The notes under the pieces: model-generated
Told to the model about the DNA's origin: nothing
Databases searched by the model: none
Seen by the model: the letters and a program-made list of their open reading frames with translations, nothing else
Source of the DNA: Gammaproteobacteria bacterium
GTDB lineage: Bacteria; Pseudomonadota; Gammaproteobacteria; Eutrophobiales; Eutrophobiaceae
Reading direction: 5' to 3'
Assembly: GCA_011772965.1 (NCBI GenBank)
Contig: WVYN01000014.1
Span: 95,091-159,090, forward strand
Length of the DNA: 64,000 bases
Shown here: positions 56,858 through 64,000 of the stretch, piece by piece
How the letters are laid out: each line of letters starts with the position of its first letter
Numbering within the stretch: position 1 is the first letter of the stretch
Position numbers and translations under genes: made by a program

Positions 56858-57663
56858 TTAATAACATCCGGATGAAACAATTGTTTCCCGTTTACTTTAA
56901 AGTCACGAATCAGCGCCTGCCCCTCTGGTCCGGTAATAAACGCAACATATTTTTTTGCAAGATTTGTTTTTGTATGAGGATGTTTCTCAGGATTAACCAG
57001 TATTACATGATAAGGATTGATTAACTCATCCGCATTCTCAAATAAAATCTGTAACAGCAGTTTATCTGAGAATGCCAGATAGGTTCCGCGATCACTTAAG
57101 GTGTAAGCCAGTTTTTCATCTGCTATACGTAGCACCTGTCCCATACCCTGCCCAACTGCCAGGTACCATTTACCTGATGGATTTTCTAAACCGGCCAGTG
57201 CCCAAAGCTGTTTTTCTTTTTTATGGGTTCCTGAATCATCGCCGCGGGAAACAAATGTGCTGCTAGTGTTTTGTATACGCCTGAATGCTTGGGCGACTGT
57301 GCTCGCTTCAGAAATCCCGGCCGAATCATCTGGCGGACCCAGTATTACGAAATCATTATGCATTACAGGTTGTCGTTCGATGCCCGAACCTTGCTCGACG
57401 AATGCCATCTCTGCCACCGGCGCATGTACCATGACCAGATCAACATCACCGTCCCTGCCCAGACGCAATGCCTTACCGGTCCCTACTGCTATCACATGGA
57501 CCTTGATCCCGGTCTTTTTTTCAAATACAGGATTCAGTTCAGCCAATAATCCCGAGTTCTCGGTACTGGTTGTGGTGGCAAGACGCAGGTATTCCTCGGC
57601 ACCGAGTGGTGCGGCTATGAAAATGATTAATGTGGTAAACAGACTATGTATTAAATCATTCAT
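56854..57663 (-). CDS. TupA-like tungstate/anion ABC binding protein (orphan)
   Basis: 269 residues with a signal peptide (LFTTLIIFIAAPLGA, cleavage before EEYLRL). The anion-binding TTTSTENSGLLAELNPVF, GTGKALRLGRDGDVDLVMVH, SRGDDSGTHKKEKQLW and LSDRGTYLAF identify the TupA/PstS-like tungstate-binding family. The permease and ATPase genes (tupB, tupC) are not next to it, so it either serves a distant transporter or acts as a stand-alone sensor. Confidence 0.88.
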   Translation of the reverse strand: MNDLIHSLFTTLIIFIAAPLGAEEYLRLATTTSTENSGLLAELNPVFEKKTGIKVHVIAVGTGKALRLGRDGDVDLVMVHAPVAEMAFVEQGSGIERQPVMHNDFVILGPPDDSAGISEASTVAQAFRRIQNTSSTFVSRGDDSGTHKKEKQLWALAGLENPSGKWYLAVGQGMGQVLRIADEKLAYTLSDRGTYLAFSDKLLLQILFENADELINPYHVILVNPEKHPHTKTNLAKKYVAFITGPEGQALIRDFKVNGKQLFHPDVIK

Positions 57664-57822
57664 GATTCCTTGCTCTTGTTTGATTTATGTATGTCGTAAA
57701 TCTCTATTAAAACTCGACCTGGCTTATTAACTGGAAGATGTCGGTTTTATCACCGCTCGCTGGTCCGCCATCCACCTTCAGAACATTAACATACGAGGAG
57801 TTATTCCCCGGGTAAGTATTGG

Positions 57823-59346
57823 CTATTGGCCATCCAGAGATGTTGACAATACATGCCCGGAAATTTCAAGGTCCCAGACGTACGGCAGGATAAGCAGCAC
57901 AAACAGGGTTATCAGGATAATACCAATAATATTCAGCCCCGCCCCCGCCTTGGCCATCTGCGGAATGGTGACATAACGGCTCCCGAATACGATGGCATTG
58001 GGTGGCGTTGCCACCGGCAGCATAAATGCAAACGATGCAGCGATAACAGCCCCAATCATGACACTATAGGGATGGATTTGCAGTGCCTCTGCAAGCGCGA
58101 TCATGATCGGCAATGAAATAGAAGCAGTAGCCGTATTCGATGTTAGTTCCGTTAACACGATGATCAAACCAATGATAGCGGCAATGATCAACACGATGCT
58201 GGTTCCCTTGAGATCTATGAGCAGGCTGGCCACGGAATGTGTCAGACCACTGTCACTGAAACCTGCTGCCAGGGCAAATCCGCCACCAAACAGGATTAAC
58301 ACATCCCAGGGTATGGTGACGGCTGTTTTCCAATCCAGTAAAAACTCCCGCGTGCTGAGATTGGATGGAATGATGAACAGCATCAAGGCCCCGCCAATGG
58401 CGATGGTGGAATCTTTAATTAAGGCCGGACCCCTGCCCCCCAGCAGGCCATTCAGTAACCAGCCCAGGGCAACGAGGACGAATACCCCCATAATCAGTTT
58501 TTCTTCGCGGGTGACCGGGCCAAGATCCTTTGCTTCCTGGTCCAGCGTCTCCTGAATGCCTGGAATGTGATCAATTTCTGGCGGGTAAATAACCCGCGTC
58601 AGGTAAAACCAGGTAATAAACAACATAAGCATGGAAAGCGGGAACGCAAATTTCATCCAGTCCAAAAGAAGAATGGTTTGCCCGAATTGCCGTTCCACCA
58701 CTCCAGCAAAAATGGCATTAGGCGCTGTGCCGATCAGGGTTGAAATACCTCCAATTGACGATGCGTAGGCTATTCCCAGCATCAAGGCAATACCGAAGCG
58801 GAAATGGCCTTTTTCTGTATCTATTCCTCCGTTCAGATTTTCCACCTGCTGACTGGTATGGGAAATCACCGCCACTCCGATCGTCATCATCATCAAGGTG
58901 GACGCCGTATTACTGATCCACATTGAAAGAAAGGCCGTTGCCAGCATGAATCCGAGTATTATCCGGTTAGCTGTATCACCCACGAGACGGATGGTAATAA
59001 GGGCAATGCGCCTATGCAGCTGCCATTTCTCCACGGTTACAGCGATAAAGAAACCACCCATCAGGAGAAATACAAGATGATTGCCATAGGCCAGTGTGGT
59101 ATCGCTACCACTCATGACACCCATCACCGGGTAAAGAAATATTGGTAACAAGGACGTAGCGGCTATCGGGATGGCTTCCGTGATCCAGAACGTCGCCATA
59201 AGCAGCGCTATAGCAACTACCCGCATGGATATCTCGTTAAACCCTTCCGGTACGGGAAGCAGCAGCACCAGGAAAAACAGAAAAGGACCCAGAAGCAGGC
59301 CAATGACTGATCGTGACAACATGATTTCACGGGTTTCGATATTCAT
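57823..59346 (-). CDS. DASS/SLC13-family anion:Na+ symporter
   Basis: 507 residues with about 11-12 membrane segments. The family motifs are WISNTASTLMMMTIGVAVIS and ELTSNTATASISLPIMIALA (the two Ser-Asn-Thr substrate/sodium loops), with WITEAIPIAATSLLP near the N-terminus and FMLPVATPPNAIVFGS near the C-terminus. It imports dicarboxylates, citrate, sulfate or similar; the substrate is not decidable here. The 57664-57822 spacer upstream of tupA has no gene. Confidence 0.9.
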   Translation of the reverse strand: MNIETREIMLSRSVIGLLLGPFLFFLVLLLPVPEGFNEISMRVVAIALLMATFWITEAIPIAATSLLPIFLYPVMGVMSGSDTTLAYGNHLVFLLMGGFFIAVTVEKWQLHRRIALITIRLVGDTANRIILGFMLATAFLSMWISNTASTLMMMTIGVAVISHTSQQVENLNGGIDTEKGHFRFGIALMLGIAYASSIGGISTLIGTAPNAIFAGVVERQFGQTILLLDWMKFAFPLSMLMLFITWFYLTRVIYPPEIDHIPGIQETLDQEAKDLGPVTREEKLIMGVFVLVALGWLLNGLLGGRGPALIKDSTIAIGGALMLFIIPSNLSTREFLLDWKTAVTIPWDVLILFGGGFALAAGFSDSGLTHSVASLLIDLKGTSIVLIIAAIIGLIIVLTELTSNTATASISLPIMIALAEALQIHPYSVMIGAVIAASFAFMLPVATPPNAIVFGSRYVTIPQMAKAGAGLNIIGIILITLFVLLILPYVWDLEISGHVLSTSLDGQ

Positions 59347-59508
59347 TTTTTTATTGTTTCAATCCCGGCTGATCACTGGCAAAAAGAGGTTCCAGGACAT
59401 CTTAACAAAAATACCGGGATCGACTTTATAAAACAGTTGTAAATTTTCCGTGCCCGACAACGGGTTTTCGTTATAATGCCCGCCTTTGCCGCGACTGACA
59501 CCACCAAC

Positions 59509-61329
59509 ATGATCGAAAATATCCGCAACATTGCCATCATTGCCCACGTAGACCACGGCAAAACCACACTGGTGGATGAGCTGCTGAAGCAATCCGGCAC
59601 TCTTAAAAGCCGCAACCTGGAACAGGAGCGGGTCATGGACAACAACGAGCTGGAGCGCGAGCGTGGCATTACCATTCTTGCAAAAAATACGGCGCTGCAA
59701 TGGAATAACTATCGTATCAATATCATTGACACGCCGGGACATGCTGATTTCGGCGGCGAAGTGGAACGCGTGCTGTCAATGGCGGATTCAGTGCTGTTGC
59801 TGGTAGATGCAGTGGATGGTCCGATGCCGCAAACCCGCTTTGTCACTGAAAAGGCGCTGGCGAGAGGATTCCGCCCGATCGTTGTCATTAACAAGGTCGA
59901 TCGGCCGGGGGCCAGACCACACTGGGTACTGGATCGGACCTTTGATTTGTTTGATCGGCTGGGCGCCAATGATAAACAACTTGATTTTCCAGTGGTCTAT
60001 ACGTCGGCAATCAATGGTTACAGCTCCCTGGATTCCGGCGCCCGGGAGGGCGATATGCAGGTGCTCTTCCAGATTATCATTGATCATGTACCGCCACCTA
60101 ATGTTGACCCGGGTGCTCCGTTCCAGATGCAGATCAGTTCCCTCGCCTACAACAGTTATGTCGGTGTGATTGGCATCGGCAGGGTGAGCCGTGGTTCAAT
60201 CAAGACCAACACCCCGGTGACAGTGGTCAATGTAAAGGGCGAGCAGCGACCGGGGCGGGTCTTGCAAATCTATAAACTGCTCGGCCTAGAGCGCATGGAA
60301 ATTCCAGAAGCATCAGCCGGCGACATCATTGCCATGTGTGGTATCGAGGATCTGGGTATTTCTGAAACCCTATGTTCGCCCAGGCACATCGAGCCCCTGC
60401 CGCCGTTATCCATTGATGAACCGACCGTTAGTATGACCTTTCAGGTCAATGATTCACCGTTTTCCGGCAAGGAAGGTAAATACGTGACCTCGCGTCAGAT
60501 CAAGGAACGGTTGTTGCAGGAATTAAAACACAATGTGGCTTTGCGGGTAGAGGAAACCGATGATCCCGATCGATTCAAAGTGTCCGGTCGAGGTGAATTG
60601 CATTTATCCATACTGATCGAAACCATGCGGCGGGAAGGCTATGAACTCGGCGTCTCCAGACCCGAGGTAATTATGAAGAGGGTCAATGGTGAAATTCAGG
60701 AACCTTATGAGCAACTGACAGTGGACATGGACAGCAATTATCAGGGCGCTGTCATGGAATTACTGGGGCAACGCGGTGGTGAACTGAAAGAAATGCTGCC
60801 CGATGGAAAAGGGCGCGTCAGGCTAGATTACATTATCCCGGCCCGAGGCCTGATCGGTTTCCGTACACTGTACCTCACGACAACCTCCGGGACCGGCCTG
60901 CTTTACCACGTCTTTGATCATTATGGGTCGGTCAAGAGAACCGATGCTGATGGTCGCGTGAACGGTGTGCTGATCGCCAATGGCTCAGGTAAGGCTCTCG
61001 GTTATGCCCTTTTCAACCTGCAGGATCGTGGACAAATGTTGATTGAGCCCAGGGTCGAGGTCTATGGAGGCATGATTGTCGGTATCCATTCACGGGACAA
61101 CGATCTGGTGGTGAATGTGCTGAAGGCAAAACAATTGACCAATATCCGCGCCGCCGGGAGGGACGATAATATCCTGTTGACTCCCCCGCTAAAATTCAGC
61201 CTGGAACAGGCACTGGAATTTATAGAAAATGATGAACTGGTCGAGATTACACCGAAGAACATTCGCCTGCGAAAGAAACTATTGAAAGAACATGAGCGCA
61301 AGAGTGCATCCCGGGTAAAGGCAGGCTAG
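59509..61329 (+). CDS. typA: Ribosome-associated GTPase TypA/BipA
   Basis: 606 residues from ATG 59509 (E. coli 607); the frame reaches 59476 without homology. G1 [10 protein letters not shown], switch [13 protein letters not shown]3 [15 protein letters not shown]4 [10 protein letters not shown], then domain II, the EF-G-like domains and the C-terminal domain ending [18 protein letters not shown]. It helps 50S assembly and stress or cold adaptation. Tail-to-tail with the DUF3757 gene with no base between stops. Confidence 0.97.
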   Translation: MIENIRNIAIIAHVDHGKTTLVDELLKQSGTLKSRNLEQERVMDNNELERERGITILAKNTALQWNNYRINIIDTPGHADFGGEVERVLSMADSVLLLVDAVDGPMPQTRFVTEKALARGFRPIVVINKVDRPGARPHWVLDRTFDLFDRLGANDKQLDFPVVYTSAINGYSSLDSGAREGDMQVLFQIIIDHVPPPNVDPGAPFQMQISSLAYNSYVGVIGIGRVSRGSIKTNTPVTVVNVKGEQRPGRVLQIYKLLGLERMEIPEASAGDIIAMCGIEDLGISETLCSPRHIEPLPPLSIDEPTVSMTFQVNDSPFSGKEGKYVTSRQIKERLLQELKHNVALRVEETDDPDRFKVSGRGELHLSILIETMRREGYELGVSRPEVIMKRVNGEIQEPYEQLTVDMDSNYQGAVMELLGQRGGELKEMLPDGKGRVRLDYIIPARGLIGFRTLYLTTTSGTGLLYHVFDHYGSVKRTDADGRVNGVLIANGSGKALGYALFNLQDRGQMLIEPRVEVYGGMIVGIHSRDNDLVVNVLKAKQLTNIRAAGRDDNILLTPPLKFSLEQALEFIENDELVEITPKNIRLRKKLLKEHERKSASRVKAG

Positions 61330-61713
61330 TTAATTATTACACTCAAGCCGGTATCCACAACGGTTGACATCCTCTTCCTGGCAAACCAGTTGGCCTGAAT
61401 CGGTACTGGTCCAATGACCGGCATCCGGCAAGATCAAACAAGCTGCCCTTAACGGCTTAGCATCCAGTTTAACCGGCCACTGATACGTGGTGTAATGACA
61501 CGTGACGTACTCACCATAATTACTGATGCGCACCGCATAAAGAGATTTTACAGCTAACAATTCTTCCAGTGTTGTTTGCTCATCCACAGTCCATTCGAGT
61601 TCCCGGGGAAGCTCCCGGAGCCGGATTGTCTCCGGATCAGGACAGTTCCCCGCCAGGGAAACTTGCGGGAATACAACAAGGCAGAATACGCCGAACAGAA
61701 TCCTTGATTTCAT
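61330..61713 (-). CDS. Small exported cysteine-containing protein (DUF3757-like)
   Basis: 127 residues, signal peptide MKSRILFGVFCLVVFPQVSL cleaved after SLA. The mature GNCPDPETIRLRELPRELEW, YVTCHYTTYQWPVKLDAK, RAACLILPDAGHW and terminal CGYRLECN have six or more cysteines, probably paired in the periplasm. The CPDPxTI start resembles DUF3757; function unknown. Confidence 0.65.
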   Translation of the reverse strand: MKSRILFGVFCLVVFPQVSLAGNCPDPETIRLRELPRELEWTVDEQTTLEELLAVKSLYAVRISNYGEYVTCHYTTYQWPVKLDAKPLRAACLILPDAGHWTSTDSGQLVCQEEDVNRCGYRLECNN

Positions 61714-61756
61714 TAAATCTGCTTTACCATTAATAAGGCATCACCGGAACAGCGAA

Positions 61757-62296
61757 TCAGCGGGTGCGGAACGATTGCTTCACTGCTACTTCCTGATAAC
61801 CATGTGACTTGTATAATTTCAAGGCGCCGGTGTTTTGTTCCACCACGATTAGTCTGAGTTTTTTGAAGCCCTGCTCTCCGGCCTGCTGTTCTGCTATTTT
61901 GAGAAAGCGGTGACCACTGCCCCGTCTCCGGGATTCCGGAAACACAGACACGTTGCAGATATAAAAATTGTCGTTTTCTTCCAACCTGCTGTAAGGCGCC
62001 AGCACCGGATCGACCGCCTCTTCAGTCTCTTCGTTATCAGTATACATAGGGAAAGCCACCAGCATCCCGATGACCCGGTCACCGGCAACAGCCACAGTAC
62101 ACTTCTTGTAACTGAATGCCGAATCCTCCTTTTCGTAACGGCGCTGGCCTACATTCAGAATATCCTCGCCAGGCCCTGCCATCTGTAACCCGATATGATC
62201 AGAAACCCCTTCTAATGAAATCGTGTACAGACGGACTATCATCCGGCAATCTGATTTCATCGCCGGTCTGAATGATATTTCAACAGGTTGGGTCAT
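61757..62296 (-). CDS. GNAT-family N-acetyltransferase
   Basis: 179 residues from ATG 62296, which overlaps the DUF938 stop as ATGA; a start at 62311 is possible. The acetyl-CoA-binding motif A is ICNVSVFPESRRRGSGHRFL with the RxxGxGxxL-type loop (R-R-R-G-S-G-H), and LKLYKSHGYQEV is motif B. Substrate unknown. Co-translated with DUF938 and arfB. Confidence 0.85.
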   Translation of the reverse strand: MTQPVEISFRPAMKSDCRMIVRLYTISLEGVSDHIGLQMAGPGEDILNVGQRRYEKEDSAFSYKKCTVAVAGDRVIGMLVAFPMYTDNEETEEAVDPVLAPYSRLEENDNFYICNVSVFPESRRRGSGHRFLKIAEQQAGEQGFKKLRLIVVEQNTGALKLYKSHGYQEVAVKQSFRTR

Positions 62297-62892
62297 CTGG
62301 ATTTCCGCCAATACAGGATCCGGTTATTGGCGGGCATCTCGTAATCATCAATCAACTCCATACCCACGTTTCCAGCAACCTCATTTAATGATTCAAAATC
62401 ACGGATACCACTTTCAGGATCGCGGGCCTTGAGCCAAACATCAAAGCGGGCATTACTTTCACTGGTATAGACCTGGTTGTAATTGAAAGGACCATAGAGC
62501 AGTAACTTGCCATTTTCAGGTAGCGAACGCCATACTCCGGCAAAGAACAGCTTCACTTCATCCCAATGCATGATATGCGCCGTGTTTGCGGAGAACACGG
62601 CATCGATTTTAAGTTCCGGCCAGACTTCCTGTTTAACATCCAGCGGGAACGGACCGCGGATATTGGGCAAACCAGCTTCATCAAGCCAGACCCTGATATC
62701 CGGATGGTTTTCCCTGACATCGCTGGTATACCAGATAAGATGCGGCAGTTTCCCGGCAAAATAAACAGCGTGCTGACCATTACCGCTGCCAATCTCAAGC
62801 AACGCATGACAATCCAACAGTAAAGGCGATATCACTGAGAGAATCGGACCACGGTTCCTCTCACAGGCTTCCGAATAGGTTTTAATCGTCAT
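62293..62892 (-). CDS. DUF938 SAM-dependent methyltransferase-like protein
   Basis: 199 residues. ACERNRGPILSVI, then SAM loop LLEIGSGNGQHAVYFA, SDVRENHPDIRVWL, FSANTAHIMHWDEVKLFFAG, LLLYGPFNYNQVYTSESN. The family is a class I methyltransferase fold of unknown substrate. It overlaps arfB by 11 bases. Confidence 0.9.
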   Translation of the reverse strand: MTIKTYSEACERNRGPILSVISPLLLDCHALLEIGSGNGQHAVYFAGKLPHLIWYTSDVRENHPDIRVWLDEAGLPNIRGPFPLDVKQEVWPELKIDAVFSANTAHIMHWDEVKLFFAGVWRSLPENGKLLLYGPFNYNQVYTSESNARFDVWLKARDPESGIRDFESLNEVAGNVGMELIDDYEMPANNRILYWRKSR

Positions 62893-63301
62893 GCGAGGGT
62901 TTATTGCGCAGTTGTTTCAGGCGACCCCGTTGCTTTTTATCATCAAGCCGCCTGACCTTCGATGTGATTGGCGGCCTGGTCCTCTTTCTTGCCCGGGGCG
63001 TGTACCCGGCCTTTTTAATCAGGTTCTGCAGACGCGACAGGGCCGCTTGTCGGTTTTTCTCCTGGCTCCGATACTGCTGAGCCTTGATGACGATTATACC
63101 TTCACGATTGATTCGGCGGTCATTCAGTTTAAGCAAACGCTGCTTGTAGTAACGCGGTAGGGATGAAGCCTGGGAATCAAAACGCAGATGAACAGCCGTG
63201 GCCAGCTTGTTAACGTTTTGACCACCGGCGCCCTGTGCCCGGATGGCCTGAATCTCGATTTCACGCTCAGGAATACTTACTTTTCCCGATATCTTGAGCA
63301 T
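62882..63301 (-). CDS. arfB: Alternative ribosome-rescue factor ArfB (YaeJ)
   Basis: 139 residues. It hydrolyses peptidyl-tRNA on stalled ribosomes lacking a stop codon. GGQ motif at 26-28 in RAQGAGGQNVNKLATAVHLR, no codon-recognition domain, and the basic tail RKRTRPPITSKVRRLDDKKQ that inserts into the empty mRNA channel. Length is typical (E. coli 140). Confidence 0.95.
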   Translation of the reverse strand: MLKISGKVSIPEREIEIQAIRAQGAGGQNVNKLATAVHLRFDSQASSLPRYYKQRLLKLNDRRINREGIIVIKAQQYRSQEKNRQAALSRLQNLIKKAGYTPRARKRTRPPITSKVRRLDDKKQRGRLKQLRNKPSHDD

Positions 63302-63322
63302 GCCCCGAGTGAATCAGCACCA

Positions 63323-63490
63323 TTACCTGAAAAGGCAGTGCCTGGTATAGTCGGCGGCTTCGTTGGATGTCCATTCGCCCTTGGGTTTCTCCGAAAGGTC
63401 ATTACACCAGGCCTCCGTGCCGACTTCCGGTGAACAGCCAATCAACAGAAGCATAATGACAATATAAATAGACAAAATTATGATTTTCAT
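63323..63490 (-). CDS. DUF3012 small lipoprotein
   Basis: 55 residues from ATG 63490, which shares its first base with the TAA of the tag frame (TAATG). Signal and lipobox MKIIILSIYIVIMLLLIGC (L-I-G-C, Cys19), then SPEVGTEAWCNDLSEKPKGE and WTSNEAADYTRHC, the DUF3012 signature. Envelope lipoprotein of unknown function. The upstream coding overlap with tag suggests it was co-translated with it. Confidence 0.88.
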   Translation of the reverse strand: MKIIILSIYIVIMLLLIGCSPEVGTEAWCNDLSEKPKGEWTSNEAADYTRHCLFR

Positions 63491-64000
63491 TATTCGCTTC
63501 CCCTCGCCAATTCCCCGTAACGAAAGCACGATGTTATATGATCATTCACCATACCAACAGCCTGCATAAAAGCATAACAAATCGTCGGACCTACAAAGGT
63601 GAATCCACGGGGTTTTAGGTCCATCGATATTGATTACGAGAGCCGGGTAGAGGCCGGCACCTGTTTCAGGGTTTGCCAGCGGTTTATCACCGGCTCCCCA
63701 TTGCTGAATTGCCGGAAGTAGCGGTTAAAGCTGCCGAACTGGGCGCGTATCTCCAGGAAAGCCTTGGCGTTGTTAGTGACGCTTTGAATCTTGAGCCGAT
63801 TCCTGACAATAGCCTCGTTTACCAACAAGCGTTTCAAGTCCTTTTGCCTGTATCTGGCTATCCGGTTGAAATCAAGCTTGTCAAAGGCCTGGCGGTAGGT
63901 CGGCCGCTTTCTAAGAGTGGTAATCCAGCTGAGGCCGGCCTGGGCGCCCTCCAGCACCAGGAACTCAAATAACTTCCTGTCATTGTGTACGGAAACCCCC
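63490..64000 (-). pseudogene. tag: DNA-3-methyladenine glycosylase I, interrupted by in-frame TAA, runs off right edge
   Basis: Read from the right edge: SVHNDRKLFEFLVLEGAQAG, LSWITTLRKRPTYRQAFDKL, RLLVNEAIVRNRLKIQSVTN, NAKAFLEIRAQFGSF, then PASTRLS and TAA (63636-63634). In the same frame without gap it continues SISMDLKPRGFTFVGPTICY, AFMQAVGMVNDHITSCFRYG to the TAA at 63492-63490. Aligned with E. coli Tag the spacing across the stop is exact (18 positions between the conserved Pro and Arg-Gly), so a single nonsense codon is the only visible lesion. The part lost after the stop includes residues forming the base-binding pocket and a zinc-ligand region. The N-terminal 20 or so residues are outside the window. 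Confidence 0.87.

Noticed and set aside
3827..63636. Stop-codon reassignment or programmed read-through as the general explanation for in-frame stops
   Set aside because: Many intact genes in the window end at TAA, TAG and TGA in normal positions, and the interrupted cases use two different stops.
1..64000. CRISPR array, tRNA/rRNA genes, insertion sequences, prophage
   Set aside because: No regularly spaced repeats, no tRNA-like T-loop/acceptor combination and no transposase or integrase motifs were seen. A faint tRNA could be missed by eye.

Overview
The window looks like a contiguous chromosomal segment of a polyhydroxyalkanoate (PHA)-storing gammaproteobacterium. The support is FabA/FabB unsaturated fatty-acid synthesis, Mpl, RppH, ArfB, BipA/TypA, an Azotobacter-type 7Fe ferredoxin beside mutS, and a class III (PhaC+PhaE) PHA synthase of the type known from purple sulfur and related bacteria. 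I cannot name the genus. I see no rRNA, tRNA, CRISPR array, insertion sequence or prophage. Both edges cut genes: htpG on the left and tag on the right.

Layout. 1-8 kb: htpG (partial), a TPR lipoprotein, mutS, a dead ABC-ATPase gene, fdxA, a PP2C phosphatase with an FHA protein, and DUF1841-nth-rnfE-like. 8.6-13.3 kb: an HU protein, then a tightly packed GCS2-type amide ligase / M14 amide hydrolase / nucleotidyltransferase trio, divergent from an LHPP-type HAD phosphatase; this trio is the best candidate for an undescribed pathway. 13.3-23.3 kb: an FAH-family enzyme, the LON-domain/mpl/membrane protein operon, nspC, rppH, a HAD phosphatase, a short bifunctional putA and an N-terminally short Hsp20. 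23.3-27.6 kb: accessory genes (DUF924, AhpD-like, FetB-like permease, DCC remnant, VIT-type metal transporter, VanX-like dipeptidase, dead DUF2938 gene). 27.6-36 kb: TCA-cycle genes mdh and gltA, divergent from sucA-sucB-lpd.

36-43.5 kb is a complete PHA locus: phaA-phaB-phaR, a short ORF joined in frame across a stop codon to a second PhaB-like reductase, phasin phaP, convergent phaE-phaC, and a second phasin. Acetyl-CoA from Acs (46.8-48.7 kb) and the TCA branch point can feed PhaA (condensation), PhaB (reduction) and PhaEC (polymerisation). PhaR and the phasins would manage the granule. Both phasin promoters carry the same roughly 31-bp TGCAAYGCA-rich element starting inside the -10 box, a strong candidate PhaR operator.

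43.5-64 kb: a membrane GGDEF-EAL protein, acs-ppa, an AcoR-like regulator remnant, DUF4197, a frameshifted YqaE/Pmp3 gene, ispG, fabA-fabB, two small exported proteins, a cation/proton antiporter, an orphan tungstate-type binding protein, a DASS anion transporter, typA, and a group of small housekeeping or accessory genes (DUF3757, GNAT, DUF938, arfB, DUF3012, tag).

A striking overall feature is the number of broken genes. Three are interrupted by one in-frame stop with homology continuing in the same frame (ABC ATPase, PhaB2 fusion, tag). One has a one-base frameshift (yqaE). One has a stop plus a frameshift (DUF2938). One has lost its middle (AcoR-like). At least two more lack their N-terminus (DCC, Hsp20). 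Either the genome is eroding or the assembly carries point errors; checking reads would separate these.
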